64,000 nt of DNA from assembly GCA_013423385.1 (NCBI GenBank), contig BLZA01000005.1, positions 620,001 through 684,000 on the forward strand. The letters are read 5' to 3'. Below the pieces are notes generated by a model. The model searched no databases. It saw nothing but the letters and a program-made list of their open reading frames with translations, and was not told the origin of the DNA. A program made the position numbers and the translations under genes. Positions 8,351 through 20,353 of the stretch are shown here, in pieces. The stretch's first letter is position 1. Every line of letters begins with the position of its first letter. Source of the DNA: Naganishia liquefaciens (lineage: Eukaryota > Basidiomycota > Tremellomycetes > Filobasidiales > Filobasidiaceae).

Positions 8351-11069
8351 ATGCAGCAATCTCCGAGAGAAGACGTTGCCGGACCTGTGAAGCATGTCCT
8401 CCTGGCGGAATTCGATATCGATCAAGGAGCAACGCTTTCTCTCCAGTATCCATCACCTACTGGCGCAGATGAGCAGTGAGTCATCTCCTCATATCATGTA
8501 GAAGCGACATCATACGCAAGCACTCTCACTAATCTCAATTGCAGCATCTTGGCGGAACTCATGCTGCCTGATGGCGCCCATCTGCGATCAGAAGACTGGA
8601 CTGTCTTCTACCTCAATAGACGACTCCATAAAGCCGGAGGGCATGCGGACAATATCACTGATCCAGCGCATGTCGGTTTCCGAATGGCAAAGCGATCGCA
8701 AGGAGATGAATTCGACAAGATGCTGTATGTCTTGAATTGCGTGAAGATGAAGGAGGATAAGACTGTTCGTCGGTGAGTCCGGCTTGCGGCCGAATGACAG
8801 GCGGCATTTTTCCAAGCTTACTCTCTATCGGATAGCGGGGCAATGATCAAAGCCCTGGCAGTATGCACAACCGAACCATATATCCAGATCTACAAGGTAA
8901 GGATGCTGGTGATCATGCATGACACGATATTGACTTGCGGATCTTCTTGCAGCCCGTGTTATCGCTGGCACTCGATGATTACTACTCGACCTCATCATCG
9001 AACGTCCTGGAAAGGCTGTTCGTCAGCCTGAATTCCATATCTCGGGCGGGATGTCCACGACTGTCGCGAGCCGAACGGATCATTTTGCGGTATTCGGATC
9101 GAAAAGACCTCTTTCAGGAAAAATTTCCTCAGGAGCAGATAGCTGTTCAAGGCGCGTATCTCAAGTCTTCGCTGAGCAGTGGAAAAGGGAATGATGTCGA
9201 ACAGCGATTGCTCGTCAATACTAGGTCCCCCGCCGATCAAACGCCCTTGGGGGCCAAGCGATCTCTCAAAGGAACTTTGGATCGTTTCAGCAGCGCCGGA
9301 GTCAGGCGCATGAGACGATCAAGTCGCGGTTCCCTGAAAGATATGCTCGACTCCTCCAGCAGTCGAGCTTCTGCCGTCGGTCCGCTGCCAGATCACTTAA
9401 TGTCCGAAGGCCGTCGTTCCGAATGGAGCCAAGCGCCGACAGACAACTTCGACGGTATGACCGGGTTGTCATCGGATACGCACTTTTTCGAAACAACTGC
9501 TATATACGGTGATATATCAATACCTATCAAGGTCCCCGTGGACACCTTGTCCGAGGAAGTCGGCGATGTGGGGATCAATCTCAAAGGTTTGGCCTTTTGA
9601 AGCTGATTCCTTGCCTCTTTCTATAGTACTCGCTTATTGCGTTGGTCAAGAAGTTCTCACCACCGGTACTTACGCCTTTTCCCCCGCCTTTCCATCCTCA
9701 ACTGCATACCAATGACGCGTCGACCCATCCGATCATCCTGTTAATCAACGCGCTCTTGACAGAAAAACGGATACTGTTCCTCGGACATGGCCAATCCGCG
9801 AGCAACGTAGTCGGTTTTGTGTTAGCCTTATGCTCACTCACAGGACACGTCCTTCGCGGTTTCACGGAAAGAGCTTTCCCTTACTCGAATCTGGCAGGAT
9901 TGGACACGCTAGAGGCAACTCCTGGTTACATCGCTGGCGTAATCAATCCTCGATTTGAGGATCTACCGAGCACCTGGGACATTTTATGTAATACTGAGAC
10001 TGGTCGGATTACCGTCTCCAAATATCTCGTAATCGGCCACAACGACCCACAGCGGACAGGCGGTGTCTCCTTGTCTACCGAATTGGATGGGACTAGGGAC
10101 GAGTCCCTCAACGCCGCCAGCCTTTTGATGGGCGCGGAGAGTCTATCAATCCAAGACAACATCGGAAAAAGTGAATCATCTGACAATGTATTCATTGAAG
10201 AGGTCAGTCGCAACATCCTGTCGACCATGAGATAGTGTTATACCCGTGCTTTCTCCAGATTCTCGAGGCAATCGCATCCCACAGCAGTGAAGCCGCCATT
10301 CGCGCCCGCTTTTCGGAATATGTTCATCGATTCATCCGACTGGCCTCTCGGTACGAGGAAGAGAAATTTGGCCAAACGAACATTGGATTACCATCGAAGA
10401 TGGCCAAGGGACAGGAACTGGGGAGCGGCTACACATTTGCCAGCAATGGGGGAAAGAAAAATGAGTTGTCCTTGAACTCGGCGCGTATTGAAGGCTGGAG
10501 ACAATCAAGGAGTTACGAATACTGGGAAGACGTGAGTGACAGGCAACGGTATTCAGACCTGAAAGCCTGCTCAAGCAGTGATTATCTCTCCAGGATTTCA
10601 AACGTTTCGGTCAAACGCTACGGCTGCGTGATATGGATGTGTCTTATCAGATTGCACGTCTGAGATACGCTCGCTCCATGTCAGACGAAGAGGTGATTCT
10701 ACTGTTCGAGCGTTTGGCGAATAAAATACAGACGGAGGAGCAAGTAGTCGAGGTTCGTTTCGATCGTATGCTTCTCCGATATATGCCTTAGCTGAGGCTT
10801 CAGACAGTTCCTTTCCCATCTAGCTCCCTTTCCAGAAGGCCTTGCATCCGTCTCTCTTGGCCTGTTTCATCCTAATCCGATAGCGAGGCAGTCGTCAACA
10901 CAGCTTCTAGAAACCCTACTTCGCTTCTCAGTAGGTCACATTCGTTGAGCGAGCGGATCCGGACTCTGGAACTCACGCTAGTCATTCCCAGGTGTCGCAA
11001 AAGATCATGCGTAATCTCAGCGCGTTTCAGCACGCCGCATATTTGGAAGCAAGGACCGAGGGCAATTAG
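8351..11069 (+). CDS. AFI1: Afi1/SPA-domain polarity protein (DENN-type)
   Basis: Yeast Afi1 binds the small GTPase Arf3 and helps mark the bud/polarity site at the plasma membrane. Exons are 8351-8475, 8545-8772, 8836-8896, 8953-9567, 9627-10202, 10259-10531, 10594-10752, 10808-10930 and 10992-11069, giving 745 aa. The N-terminus HVLLAEFDIDQGATL and the following FYLNRR and LYVLNCVKMKED blocks match the Afi1 N-terminal domain. EVGDYSLIALV, HPIILLINALLTEKRILFLG and VLALCSLTGHVLRGFTERAFPY are the stabilization-of-polarity-axis (DENN-like) core. Between them is a long Ser-rich linker. For the fifth exon I used a GTGGGG donor at 9568 because it gives the conserved GDYSL join and a 59-base intron; a nearer GT would leave only 40 bases. 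Confidence 0.85.
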
Positions 11070-11451
11070 CGGTCTCCCCTGGCGAAATGCGAATACACCG
11101 ATACATCGGTGAGTGTAACGATATCGCTTGAATGAATGCGCGCAGCGTAGCGTTCTGGAAGGGAAACCACCACAGTCTTTCTCGACATGCAGCGCATGTC
11201 TTCCGGCTTTCATGAGACTTAATTATGGAAAGGGGAAATTCTTTTGTATTCATACCCACAAGGCACGATGGATTTGCAAGAACCCTGCTTCTTGGAAAGA
11301 ACTTTTCTCTGAGTCATCCTTTGTCGCTCTAAAAATCCAAGTTCGGACGCAATGCAATCGATACAGTATATGAGAACCAGGCGCCCAGTTCTCGTGTCGT
11401 CCTTCGCAACCATTTACCCATACGCAAGTTTCTCCCTTCCGCAACCAAACA
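11070..11451. other. Intergenic region, nothing seen
   Basis: This is sequence between the Afi1-like stop and the start of the decayed peptidase. No gene is recognised on either strand. Confidence 0.4.
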
Positions 11452-13235
11452 TGACATCCATGTTACATCATGATAAAGAAGCCATTACCGCTCACTACGG
11501 GCTTTGCACGATTGTAGTCCATCAGTCTGTCGGAAACCGGCTCTCGGGCAAAGCTGGCGATGACTGCAATGAATCACGATCTCTCCGGGCCGCTGTGGAG
11601 GCTGGGTCCTTCTTGGTACGCGATTCTAAACCACAGCCGTGTGTTGATCGCACCGTGCATCGATGGCCGCTGCAAGCTTTCCCTTTTTGACCTAGTGAAC
11701 GGACAAACATTAGAGATTCCGAATGACTTGACAGATGTCTCATCTGCGCCGCGTCGATGACCATCGAGCAGCTTTTCTGGGCTCTGAGTGGGATGCCCTG
11801 AAAAAGATTGTGGTCGTTACATTCAGAGCCTCATCGAAGCAAGCGACGTTCGAGGAAGTAAGCGAGATGACCGCGCATTCCGACCCGGTACTCGTCACGG
11901 CATACATCTCCTCTGGAAAACATAATCCAATCTTACTGAAAGTCAGAACTCTTGTAAAAGACAAATCAAAGCGGGAACAGGCCGACGTGCATGCCATGCT
12001 GCACCGACCCAAGAACCCTCTTCATCATGCGCCAAAGCGGGAACTTCCACCTACGCTTATTCAGGTTCACGGCGGACTGACTTCTCGAGCTGTCCCAGCG
12101 TTTAGCGTTTTTCACCAGTTTTCTACAACCAGAGGATTCACGATGTTGGATGTGGACTATGGCGGATTGTCGGGCTTTGGCAAAGAGTACCAGAAAAGAC
12201 TACATGGGCGTTTTAGGGATTGAGGACGTCCAGTACACCAAGGGTACGATATAGCAACTCGATGAAGTCAAACTGATTGACCCAGAACGCGTGGTCCTCC
12301 TTGTAGATTCGGCGAGTGTGGAAATGAGATACTCGAATCAACTTTGACATCTTGCTCTACAAGGCGGATTCACGGCTCTGAAGTGCTGAACCGATAGTAG
12401 AGTTTTCAAGGCCGCTATTGCGCTATACGGCATTTCTGACATCAAGGCTTTGGCCGGACAATCATCATTGGTGCGTATCAGAATTACAACAGCTACAAGG
12501 ATCTTGTATACTTGAATGATCCTCATCTGATTGACCTTTCTCGCAACGGTTCGAGGCATGTGAAATAGCTTACCAGCCGGGGAATGCTGACGCCTGACCT
12601 GAAACACGAAACCGATTCAGGCGCATTATGCCTCTAGGGTGATTCCCGCCACAGCTCTTGTGATTGATGTGCGCAGAGACACTGGTTCTCTGTAACCTTT
12701 GCAGCTCATTGAAGGGACTCTTCAAGAGGTGAAGCGATTCGTCATGTATCGCACGTTTTGGAATCAGATGCTTGACATGATTTAGAGTGTCCCCAATTGT
12801 AACATGATTTAGAGTGTCCCCAATTGTATGTGGAGCGATCCCCCATCAACAAGGCCGAGCGCATCAGAGCGGGTTTGCTGATGTTTCAGGGCATGGAGGA
12901 CAAGTTAAGCATGACGGACGATTTCTACGCTCTGAGTATGACCGCTTTAGAATCGCTTGGTGGTCAGTCCGGAACAAAGTGAGACACCCCTTCACTCCGC
13001 AAACTAACAGACCTGCTTACAATGCACAATTGCTCCGTTCTCCTTTCGAAAATGTGTAGCTCGAAAGTTCGCTCAACGGATTTGCGATGCCGGAGGCAGC
13101 GTCGAGACTTTCTTTTTACCCAGGTAAGCTCTACTTTGCAGCCAAATGCAAGATGTGTCGCGCTCAAGCATTTCCACAACGAGGGCCACAAGCTCGGCCA
13201 GGTACGTGCTGTGGCGATACATAGTCGGCATATTC
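11452..13235 (+). pseudogene. Decayed S9-family peptidase (acylaminoacyl-peptidase type)
   Basis: Fragments of a prolyl-oligopeptidase-family enzyme appear in order: GPLWRLGPSWYAIL and LVNGQTLEIPNDLTDVSS (propeller), LIQVHGGLTSRAVPAFSVF and FTMLDVDYGGLSGFGKEY (start of the hydrolase domain), AAIALYGISDIKALAG, SPINKAERIRAGLLMFQGMEDK, and a last piece with GGSVETFFYP. Most of the N-terminal propeller is missing between about 11510 and 11570. The frame shifts near 11745 and again near 12205. A TGA interrupts the frame at about 12381. The nucleophile elbow Gly-x-Ser-x-Gly is no longer intact around 12310-12370. A short tandem duplication sits inside. It cannot encode an active enzyme by any splice pattern I can find. 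Confidence 0.75.
12775..12828. repeat. Two perfect 27-bp tandem copies
   Basis: Positions 12775-12801 and 12802-12828 are identical (acatgatttagagtgtcccc followed by aattgta). The repeat lies inside the decayed S9 peptidase and adds exactly 27 bases. Confidence 0.95.
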
Positions 13236-13548
13236 GCCGCCGATGTACTTCGCTGACTTTCCAAACTTCAATGTTTGTAGACGTAAAACTTGGCGGACAG
13301 TCTCATCCGTACTGAAGCTTCCTCAAAGAAGTGTTCGGTCTTGTCTAAGAGCATGAAATGTCTTCGTTGATCTTGGCAGTTTTGGTATCTGATTCTAATC
13401 TATGGCCTGCAGCAGACTGTTGTATTCATTCTTGGTTGATTTTTCGTCATACTAGGTACACAATAGCTTTGGTTCGCGCAAGTTCAAGTATATGTACATT
13501 CAGGTAACTGGCTCCATTCCCTTGTCTGCGGTAGACTCTGCCCAGTGC
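13236..13548. other. Convergent intergenic region, nothing seen
   Basis: This lies between the end of the decayed peptidase and the stop of the ECM4-like gene. No gene or motif is recognised. Confidence 0.4.
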
Positions 13549-14950
13549 TCACAAGCTTTCGATGTTGGGCGTCGGTCCAACCGGCACGATGCGCGTGGGA
13601 TTGATCTGTGGGTGCGACCAATAGTAGTGTTCCTTGATATGCGCAAAGTCGGTCGTATCCTTGAAGGCGGGATAGTTCCAGTAGAGGTTCTTGAGCCATC
13701 GGTTGAGGTTCGGGTAGGTGTGTCGGACTGTGGAGCAAGAGCTACGATCAGCGATGGCTAGCGGCGAGGGACGAGGAACGCACTGAGACCAAAGTTGCAC
13801 TTGAAGCTGAGGGCAAGAGTACGTAAGTGATATGACACGTTTCGGTCAAGCCATAACTTACTGGTTGTGGTAAACGGGATCATATCGAACGATAGTTGTG
13901 TACAATCTGCAGGGGGACAACGTTAACGCCATCCGTAACTCAAGTGATGACAAGATGACTGACCGAATGTCCGCCTCTGTCAGCTTGCCACCAACAAGGA
14001 AATCTCTTCCGTCACTCAGCAGATCCTCTAACCTCTGCATGCTCTCCCCCAACGGCTTGACAGCCTTTTCGTATGCCTCCTGGGTTGTCGCAAACCCGGA
14101 CTTGTAGACACCATTGTTGACGGTATCGTACACCCATTCATTCAATTCGTCAATCTCCTTCCTCAGGTCCTCAGGGTAGAAATCCAACTTGCGCTTGTCT
14201 TCTGGCAACTGCTCGTCAAACGCGTGATTCAAGAATCGAATGATCTCGCTCGACTCGTTGGAGACGATCGTCTCGTTCTTCTTGTCCCATATGACGGGCA
14301 CGGTGAAGCGTGCAGAGTAGTTTGGATCCGCTTTGAAGTAGAGGTCGCGCATGCGGTCGAGCCCATAGAGTTTATCCTCTGTCGCGGCCGGGAAGGTTTC
14401 GTCGGCGGTGCCATTGAAGCGCCATCCCTTGTCATCCATGTGAGGGTGCACGGTAGATACGTCTGAGAGTGGGCGTTAGTCATTCCGCCGAGCCTGTTGG
14501 CAAGAGTTACACTTACCGAAAAAGTCTTCGAGGCCTTTGAGCTTTCGCACAATTAGAGTTCGGTGGGCCCAAGGGCTACGAAAAGGCGAAAGTGAGGTCG
14601 TAGGCCTTTTTGCGATCGATGTGGACTCACCAGGCGAGACTGACGTAGAGGTGGTATCGGCCTAGGGGGAAATTCAGGGATCAGCCCGTAATCTTCTCCC
14701 CATACTGTTGAAGTAACTTACCCTTCTCAGGTTCGAATTTGCCCCCCTTCTCGATGGAATCCCTGAAAGCACTCGTCTGCCTCTTGAAACTGCCGTCCTT
14801 GGACGCCCAGCTCGTGATCTTGCTCTTTTCCTCGTCGTTGGACATGGTTCTCACTTGTTGGCTTGCGATGTGGTGAGGCGATTTGGGTGAACGTGCGGAA
14901 TGAGCCAGTGCAGCGCTGATGGCAATTCGACTGGCTGCCGGTCTGAACAT
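13549..14950 (-). CDS. ECM4: Glutathionyl-hydroquinone reductase / omega-class GST
   Basis: Enzymes of the ECM4/YqjG family reduce glutathionyl-hydroquinones using a catalytic cysteine. Exons are 14950-14722, 14661-14631, 14575-14517, 14462-13964, 13906-13862, 13806-13784 and 13727-13549, giving 354 aa. The active-site motif CPWAHR is assembled across the exon 2/3 junction. The family blocks STVHPHMDDKGWRF, TVPVIWDKK, NESSEIIRFLN, VYKSGFATTQEAYE, EADIRLYTTIVRYDPVYH and PNLNRWLKNLYWN are all present. From the ATG at 14950 the first 35 residues are rich in Arg, Ala and Ser and lack acids, suggesting mitochondrial import. A second ATG at 14845 would give a cytosolic form. The 23-base exon 13784-13806 is needed for frame. 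Confidence 0.93.
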
Positions 14951-15228
14951 ATACAATGGAGAAAAACGAAAAGGCAAGGAATGACGGACGAGTCGACCAG
15001 TCGAGTATATACCGTTTCGTCATGGGTCGGATGAGGCAATCACCCATCGATCGCCGGGGACAATTGCAAGCATGATGAGTCATCTCTCTCATGTTGACTT
15101 TGTGCGCCCACGCGGAAGCAGATTGCCAGCAAGCAACCAATGCAACTTGCGGTTCCCAGAATTAGCGCGTTTCAACGAGAGCTCGCTGCATTCGTCTTGG
15201 TGATCGCCCACAGCATCGTCAGTCAACC

Positions 15229-18200
15229 ATGGACGCCCGGGAGCCACGCCATCGCGACCCGATCATCTTTGACACGCTCGTCCTCCTCGGCGTTCAGTGT
15301 GGATTCTATATCCTTTCCCGCCGGTTCCTCCTCCATGCCTTGCCCACGCTACGCAACATTTCCAAGCAAGGGACCGAATCCGAGGGGACGACCGATTCGA
15401 ACGATGTATACGCTCTGCGCACCTATCGAGGTAGGAAGCAGGATGACGAAGACAACGGCGCATACACGGAAGAGGAAGGTGACGGCTTGCTCAATGCCTC
15501 GGGCGGATTTTCCGACGTAGAAGCCGGATCCTCAACGACGCGGGACCCCTCGTCATCACGTCAACGCTGGAAAGCCGGCTTCCAGTCAGACTCTGACGAC
15601 GACATGAGCGAGGCAACACGGTCGTATGCCGGCTCACCGCTCCCTTCCCCAAGTGTGGAATTGGCGGGACACGACGGCGACGGCGCAGCATCAACGGCGT
15701 CCCTCATGAAGCAGGAAGCAGGACTTGCAATGCATTCGGCACAGGATGGACACAATGCGGACTCGCGAGGCCACGCGCGTCGGATATCCGCACTGAACGG
15801 TGTGCAGCTTCCGGCCATTCGTACACCAGGAACACCTGCGACGCCGTCAACGCCGGGCTCGGCTTCTCAAGGGAGGAAACAGGAGCCGCAGGTGCTGCGG
15901 ATCTTCAAGCCGAGGGACTCCGGTGCAAAGGCGGGAACGAACAGTAAGAAAGAAAAGGAAAAAGTGGGCGCGACAAGAGGCCTAGGTTTTCTCGCGCGGT
16001 AAGTTGCTGAAGGTTATGTAGCTCATTGACAGGAGCTGATCCCGGTTCTATTTGTTTGTTTTGTGATAGAAATCTCTTTTCCATTTGTTTTGCCGAAAGC
16101 TTGACCTTGCTCTCGCTGGTCATGTTTCACTCTATCGGAATCCTGCATTCGCGGTACGTTCGGCCTGTGTTTCCTGTCATGAATGCAACGCTGATCTACC
16201 CGGAATCGCAGGTCAAGACATGTACACTTTTCGATTTCATTGCATATACTTTTACTGCTCATTCTGTTCGTCGTGCCTTGGGTGCAGTGCATGCAACTCA
16301 CGTATAGAGCAAGAGGCAAGCACCTATCTCACGTGCCGCCTCATCCGATCACTGACTAGTGTGGTGCGTTTGATGCAAACAGAGGCATCCAAGCTACACT
16401 TCGGCAAACAGTCCGCCTCCGGAAAACGCCGACTATCCGTCGCCAAGCGTATACTGGTCTCGCTCGTCCCGTTCGGCCTGTACATCTTCCTTTTCACGAG
16501 GATTCCACCTTACGTCACAACGCTAGACGCACCATTGGTCCCGGAGGCCGAATTGGAATCCATCATTCGCGCCGGCAATATATCTCAGGTCGTCAATGGG
16601 ACACGCAAAATACCGGGTTACCGGCTCAAGGCGGTGCTTCCGCAAATGGTTCATCTCGGCGATCTTTCAGATCTCGATGAATCCGAGCAGCCGCTGGGAA
16701 ATGTTGAAGACAGTCGTCAGGATGACGACGAGGGGAATGACTACACCTACGAAGAATATGAGTATGCTTTCGAATACTACAGTCAGCAACAACTGTGGCG
16801 AAAGGGGGGATGGCTCGAACCGAGCTTGGGCAGGGTTGTGGTGTGCGGTGTCGTGGTGCTCGGGGGACTTTCTGGACTCGGAGCAGTCCGTACCGCCTGG
16901 AATTTCATAGAAAGTGGAGGCATGGGCAGCGGGTGAGTCCGGGCTACTCTTGCAGGCCAAGAAGGACGTGTCTGACAGGCTCGACATCTGTGCTAGACGG
17001 ATGATCACGCGTGAAGACTTGATCAGCGCGGAGAGAGCCCTGTACCGCGTCCGACACGATATGGTATACAAGCGAGGAGAGTTGACGCGTCGACTCGGCG
17101 GGAATGACCAGAGGGATGGGACTAGCACGGACGATCAAGGATGGATGAGCAGGGTGTTTGACAGCACGTTGGGAAGAAATCAGGGTACGCTCTTCTTTGC
17201 TCTGAAGTGCCAGAGCTAATGACCTTCACCTTATTAAAGAAACGAACGCACTGCGCCGAGAGATTCAAGGCCTTGAAGCGCTAGAACAACAAATTTCACG
17301 CGGGCTCGATGCCATGAAGCTGAGACGTGTAAGTCACTTGGCATATCACCCGAAATATGCGACACTCATCGTGTGACACTCCGTCTTGCTTCTTGCTGCA
17401 GAAAAGACAACGTTTTGCCCAGACATTGCGGGGCAAGTTGTTCAATCTGGTCGGAATGTTGTTCACAGTTTACTGTATCGCTCGAGTAATGATGGCAAGT
17501 ACCGTTCATGGGAGTTCTGTGACACTGCATACTGATTCGTAAGCTTGTAGTGTGGGGTCTCTGTCGTCTTTCCGCCCCTAGCTAGCAACAAGCTACCTCG
17601 AACGGATGAACAGGCCCCTGACAACGTGGAACAGGGCAAGGGTAACACGAATGGAGATTGGATCAGTTACCTGATCGCTTGGGGCCTAAGTCGACTCCCA
17701 ACTGGAGTGGTGGATGTCGGTGTATGGAGTCGTGCCATCTCGTAAGGAACAAGCCATGTTGTGGCCTTGCTTCAATGACTAAGTATTCTGTTTTATTCAG
17801 GTTGCTGCTCACTGGCCTTTTAATCATGTCATCTTTGTTACAAGTCTTGCGATCGGTATCCAAAGTACTGCGGCTAACAAGCAAGAAGATTGGAGCAGGG
17901 TTCCTGCTTCTGACTCTGGGGCAATTGATGGTGAGTGCTCTTCAAGCAGTAAACAATTCGCTGGCGCTCATTCCGACGTTCGCAGTCCACATACACCATT
18001 TCACTGCTTATACAGCTTCGATCGTTCATTCCACCTTCGATGCCTGACCTAGAAGTCATAGACCAAGCGAGAAGTAACTCGACCGCAATCACCACGGCCG
18101 CTACTCAATTCAGCCAATTCAAATCACACGGCGACACATCTCTACTCGCCAGCCTTCCAGAATTCAGAGTATTCGGCAGGCTGTTCGATATCATGTTCCT

Positions 18201-18285
18201 GGTCGGCGCTATCAGTACAGCGCTGTATCGGTTCCTATCGCAGAGGATGAACGGTGTGGACGAGTACGCGCAAGTTTACCACTAG
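15229..18285 (+). CDS. Golgi pH regulator (GPHR / GTG-type) membrane protein
   Basis: GPHR proteins are multi-pass Golgi/ER membrane proteins, proposed anion channels that acidify the Golgi, related to plant GTG1/2. Exons are 15229-15998, 16070-16153, 16212-16301, 16360-16932, 16997-17184, 17240-17328, 17402-17494, 17551-17741, 17801-17930 and 17986-18285, giving 835 aa. Hydrophobic helices occur near the N-terminus, in exons 2-4, and four or more in the C-terminal third. VVVLGGLSGLGAVRTAWNF followed by a coiled coil (DLISAERALYRVRHDM) is the family hallmark, as is the C-terminal FDIMFLVGAISTALYRFLS. The protein is longer than animal GPHR (about 455 aa) because of a polar, low-complexity loop in exon 1 and an acidic loop in exon 4. 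The intron at 17495 uses a GC donor. The intron at 16933 could end at 16978 instead of 16996. Confidence 0.85.
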
Positions 18286-18374
18286 AAGTCTCTGTTCACG
18301 AAATTGTATATGGGCATCACTGAGTGTACAGACGCATTATTGGCTGAAGATGCGAAGAAAGCACAATCGCCGCA

Positions 18375-19565
18375 CTATACTTTGCCCTGATCTCGGACAA
18401 AAGAGACGACCTCGCTCCAATCCCTTACGCGATGAACATTATGAGGTAGCGCCTGGCCCACATCTTCACCGGACCACATCAGTTTTCCAGCGAGCGCCTC
18501 TCCCTCGTCCGTGTCGATACCACGGGCTATACGCTCGTTGTGCGCAATCACGTCTTCTGGGGAATCTTCTTTTGTGACATGCCGATTCCACGGATAGGGA
18601 CCGAAAAGGAGAACGGGGAGCGGCGTCGGATGGTGCGTGGCGCAATCAAGGGCATTCTCAATAGAATCGTCAATCAACAAGAAAGCTCCTATCTGGTGGG
18701 CGATCTGTGGGGAACACCAGGTTACTAGCTGGGACGGACGATCACGAGGCTTTGGACCCGTGGACTTACGTCCGCCTTGCTGAGTTTCTTCTTGGGCGGT
18801 GCCATTGACGCCACCGTCTGACCTGATTGCTCTGTCTGGTGCATGGCAGTGAAAGCTCCGGTAAAGTAGACACCGTCAAAGACTGCGAGGGGGAGGGAGG
18901 GTATGAGTTGAGCGTCTTCCTTTCAAGAATTCGCGTACTGTCTGGTAGATGTTGTGCTAGCCATGCTTCCGTTTCTTCTCGCTGGTTATCAGACCTGGCG
19001 GTAATCACGACGAGGCTGAAAGAATAAGGAGCAGGACGTCGAGAAGAGGAGCTTAGACGATGACTCAGTAGATGACGCGATGCGTTCCCCCTTACCGGTA
19101 CCCCAGCTCCTTGAGAGCCTGTAAACCCTGGAGCGCACCCTCGATGGGCGGCGACCGCATGAGAAGACCGCTGGCATAGAGGTGCTGTCAGAAGGCGCGA
19201 TAAGTCTCCCACGCAAATGACCCAAGCCTGTCACCTACCCTAACCTTCCTGAGCGTCTCTGATTATCGTAATGTCATCAGTCAAATCAGACCAGGAGTAA
19301 GACCACCAGCCTCACCTTCTGGAGTTCCCCAGCCTCTGTTCTGCCAGTAAAGGTAATGCTGGAAATCCTCGATAGTCATATCTGTTCCCCAAATCTCGTT
19401 ATGCACTGACGAAGGTAAGGATACTCAATGGGTCTGATCCTGTGTGTGTCGTCAACTTAGCAACTCACTTTCCGCCACTGTCACGTTCGTCTGGCACAAG
19501 ACATCGTCGCAATCAATAGCGATTGTCCGGCTGTCGGAGGCGAAAGCTTGATCGAATGTGACCAT
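18375..19565 (-). CDS. HAD-superfamily hydrolase, 5'-nucleotidase (NT5C) like
   Basis: This is a phosphatase of the haloacid dehalogenase fold. Exons are 19565-19469, 19405-19316, 19258-19245, 19184-19096, 19015-18939, 18882-18770 and 18704-18375, giving 269 aa. Motif I is IAIDCDDVL (nucleophile Asp plus Asp two later), motif II is LVVITARS and motif IV is LLIDDS, so the catalytic set is present. The helical cap between motifs I and II (EIWGTDMTIEDF, LYWQNRGWGTPE) fits the NT5C-like branch. The substrate cannot be read from the sequence. Exon 3 is only 14 bases yet is needed for phase. It has no signal peptide, so a cytosolic enzyme is likely. Confidence 0.82.
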
Positions 19566-20353
19566 GGTGATCGCTTGTAGATAAGGCAATCAAGCTCGAA
19601 CAAGTATTATCCCCTCTGCGGTATTTATTATTGTTCAATGTCGAATACCTGATCCGACATTCGCGACCTCAGGCCGTACCGACCATTTCAGTGTCTCGGA
19701 GTCAACGTGGGGGGCGCGATCGGGCCATCCGCGACGTGACTCGTCATCTCCCGCATCTCCCGCATCACAAGTTCTCCCTGCGGACTTGCTAAGGCTTTCA
19801 CTCTCCTTTCCTCTAAACGACAATGAAAAGGCTCATATGACTCCTTACAAGCCGCCTGCCGCATCGTCTAACGCAGATGCGGTTCTGCGACGAGCGAACA
19901 TCGTGGCAGGAGCCCTAAGTCGAGCGCCGTTGTCCTTCGCCCCGCACACACGTATAGCGTTCTGGTCCTCTCTGTACCCAGTCTCGCAACCCGTTGAACA
20001 TACATCAATCGTCGGAACATTTTGTGTCATGATATTTCCCAGCTGACTTGCAGTTTCTTTACAACGATCTCTTTTTTTCCCAATTTGACAACTGTTGATG
20101 GTCTTGCTTGCGTCAAGTTCTTGATCTTATTCTTTGAGCCTATTGATACAGTGAAACCGGTATGATATTTCTTGATTGAAAGTTGTAGTGGTAAATGTTT
20201 TTGAATGTTGAATGGTCGTCAAAGAGGCACGCAGATCAGAGTTTCTGCTTTTCTTGGACCGGGTTGTTGACAGTTTCCGTTGGTTATTCAGATTCGCAAT
20301 AGCTGAGGCACGTTCAAGGTGCAACGCTGGTCACGGGTGAAGCCCTTGAACGC
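19566..20353. other. Promoter of the HAD gene and 3' region of its upstream neighbour
   Basis: No gene was found. It should contain the promoter of the HAD-like gene and the 3' untranslated part of the HABP4-like gene. The T-rich tract near 20060-20090 fits 3' untranslated or terminator sequence. Confidence 0.45.
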
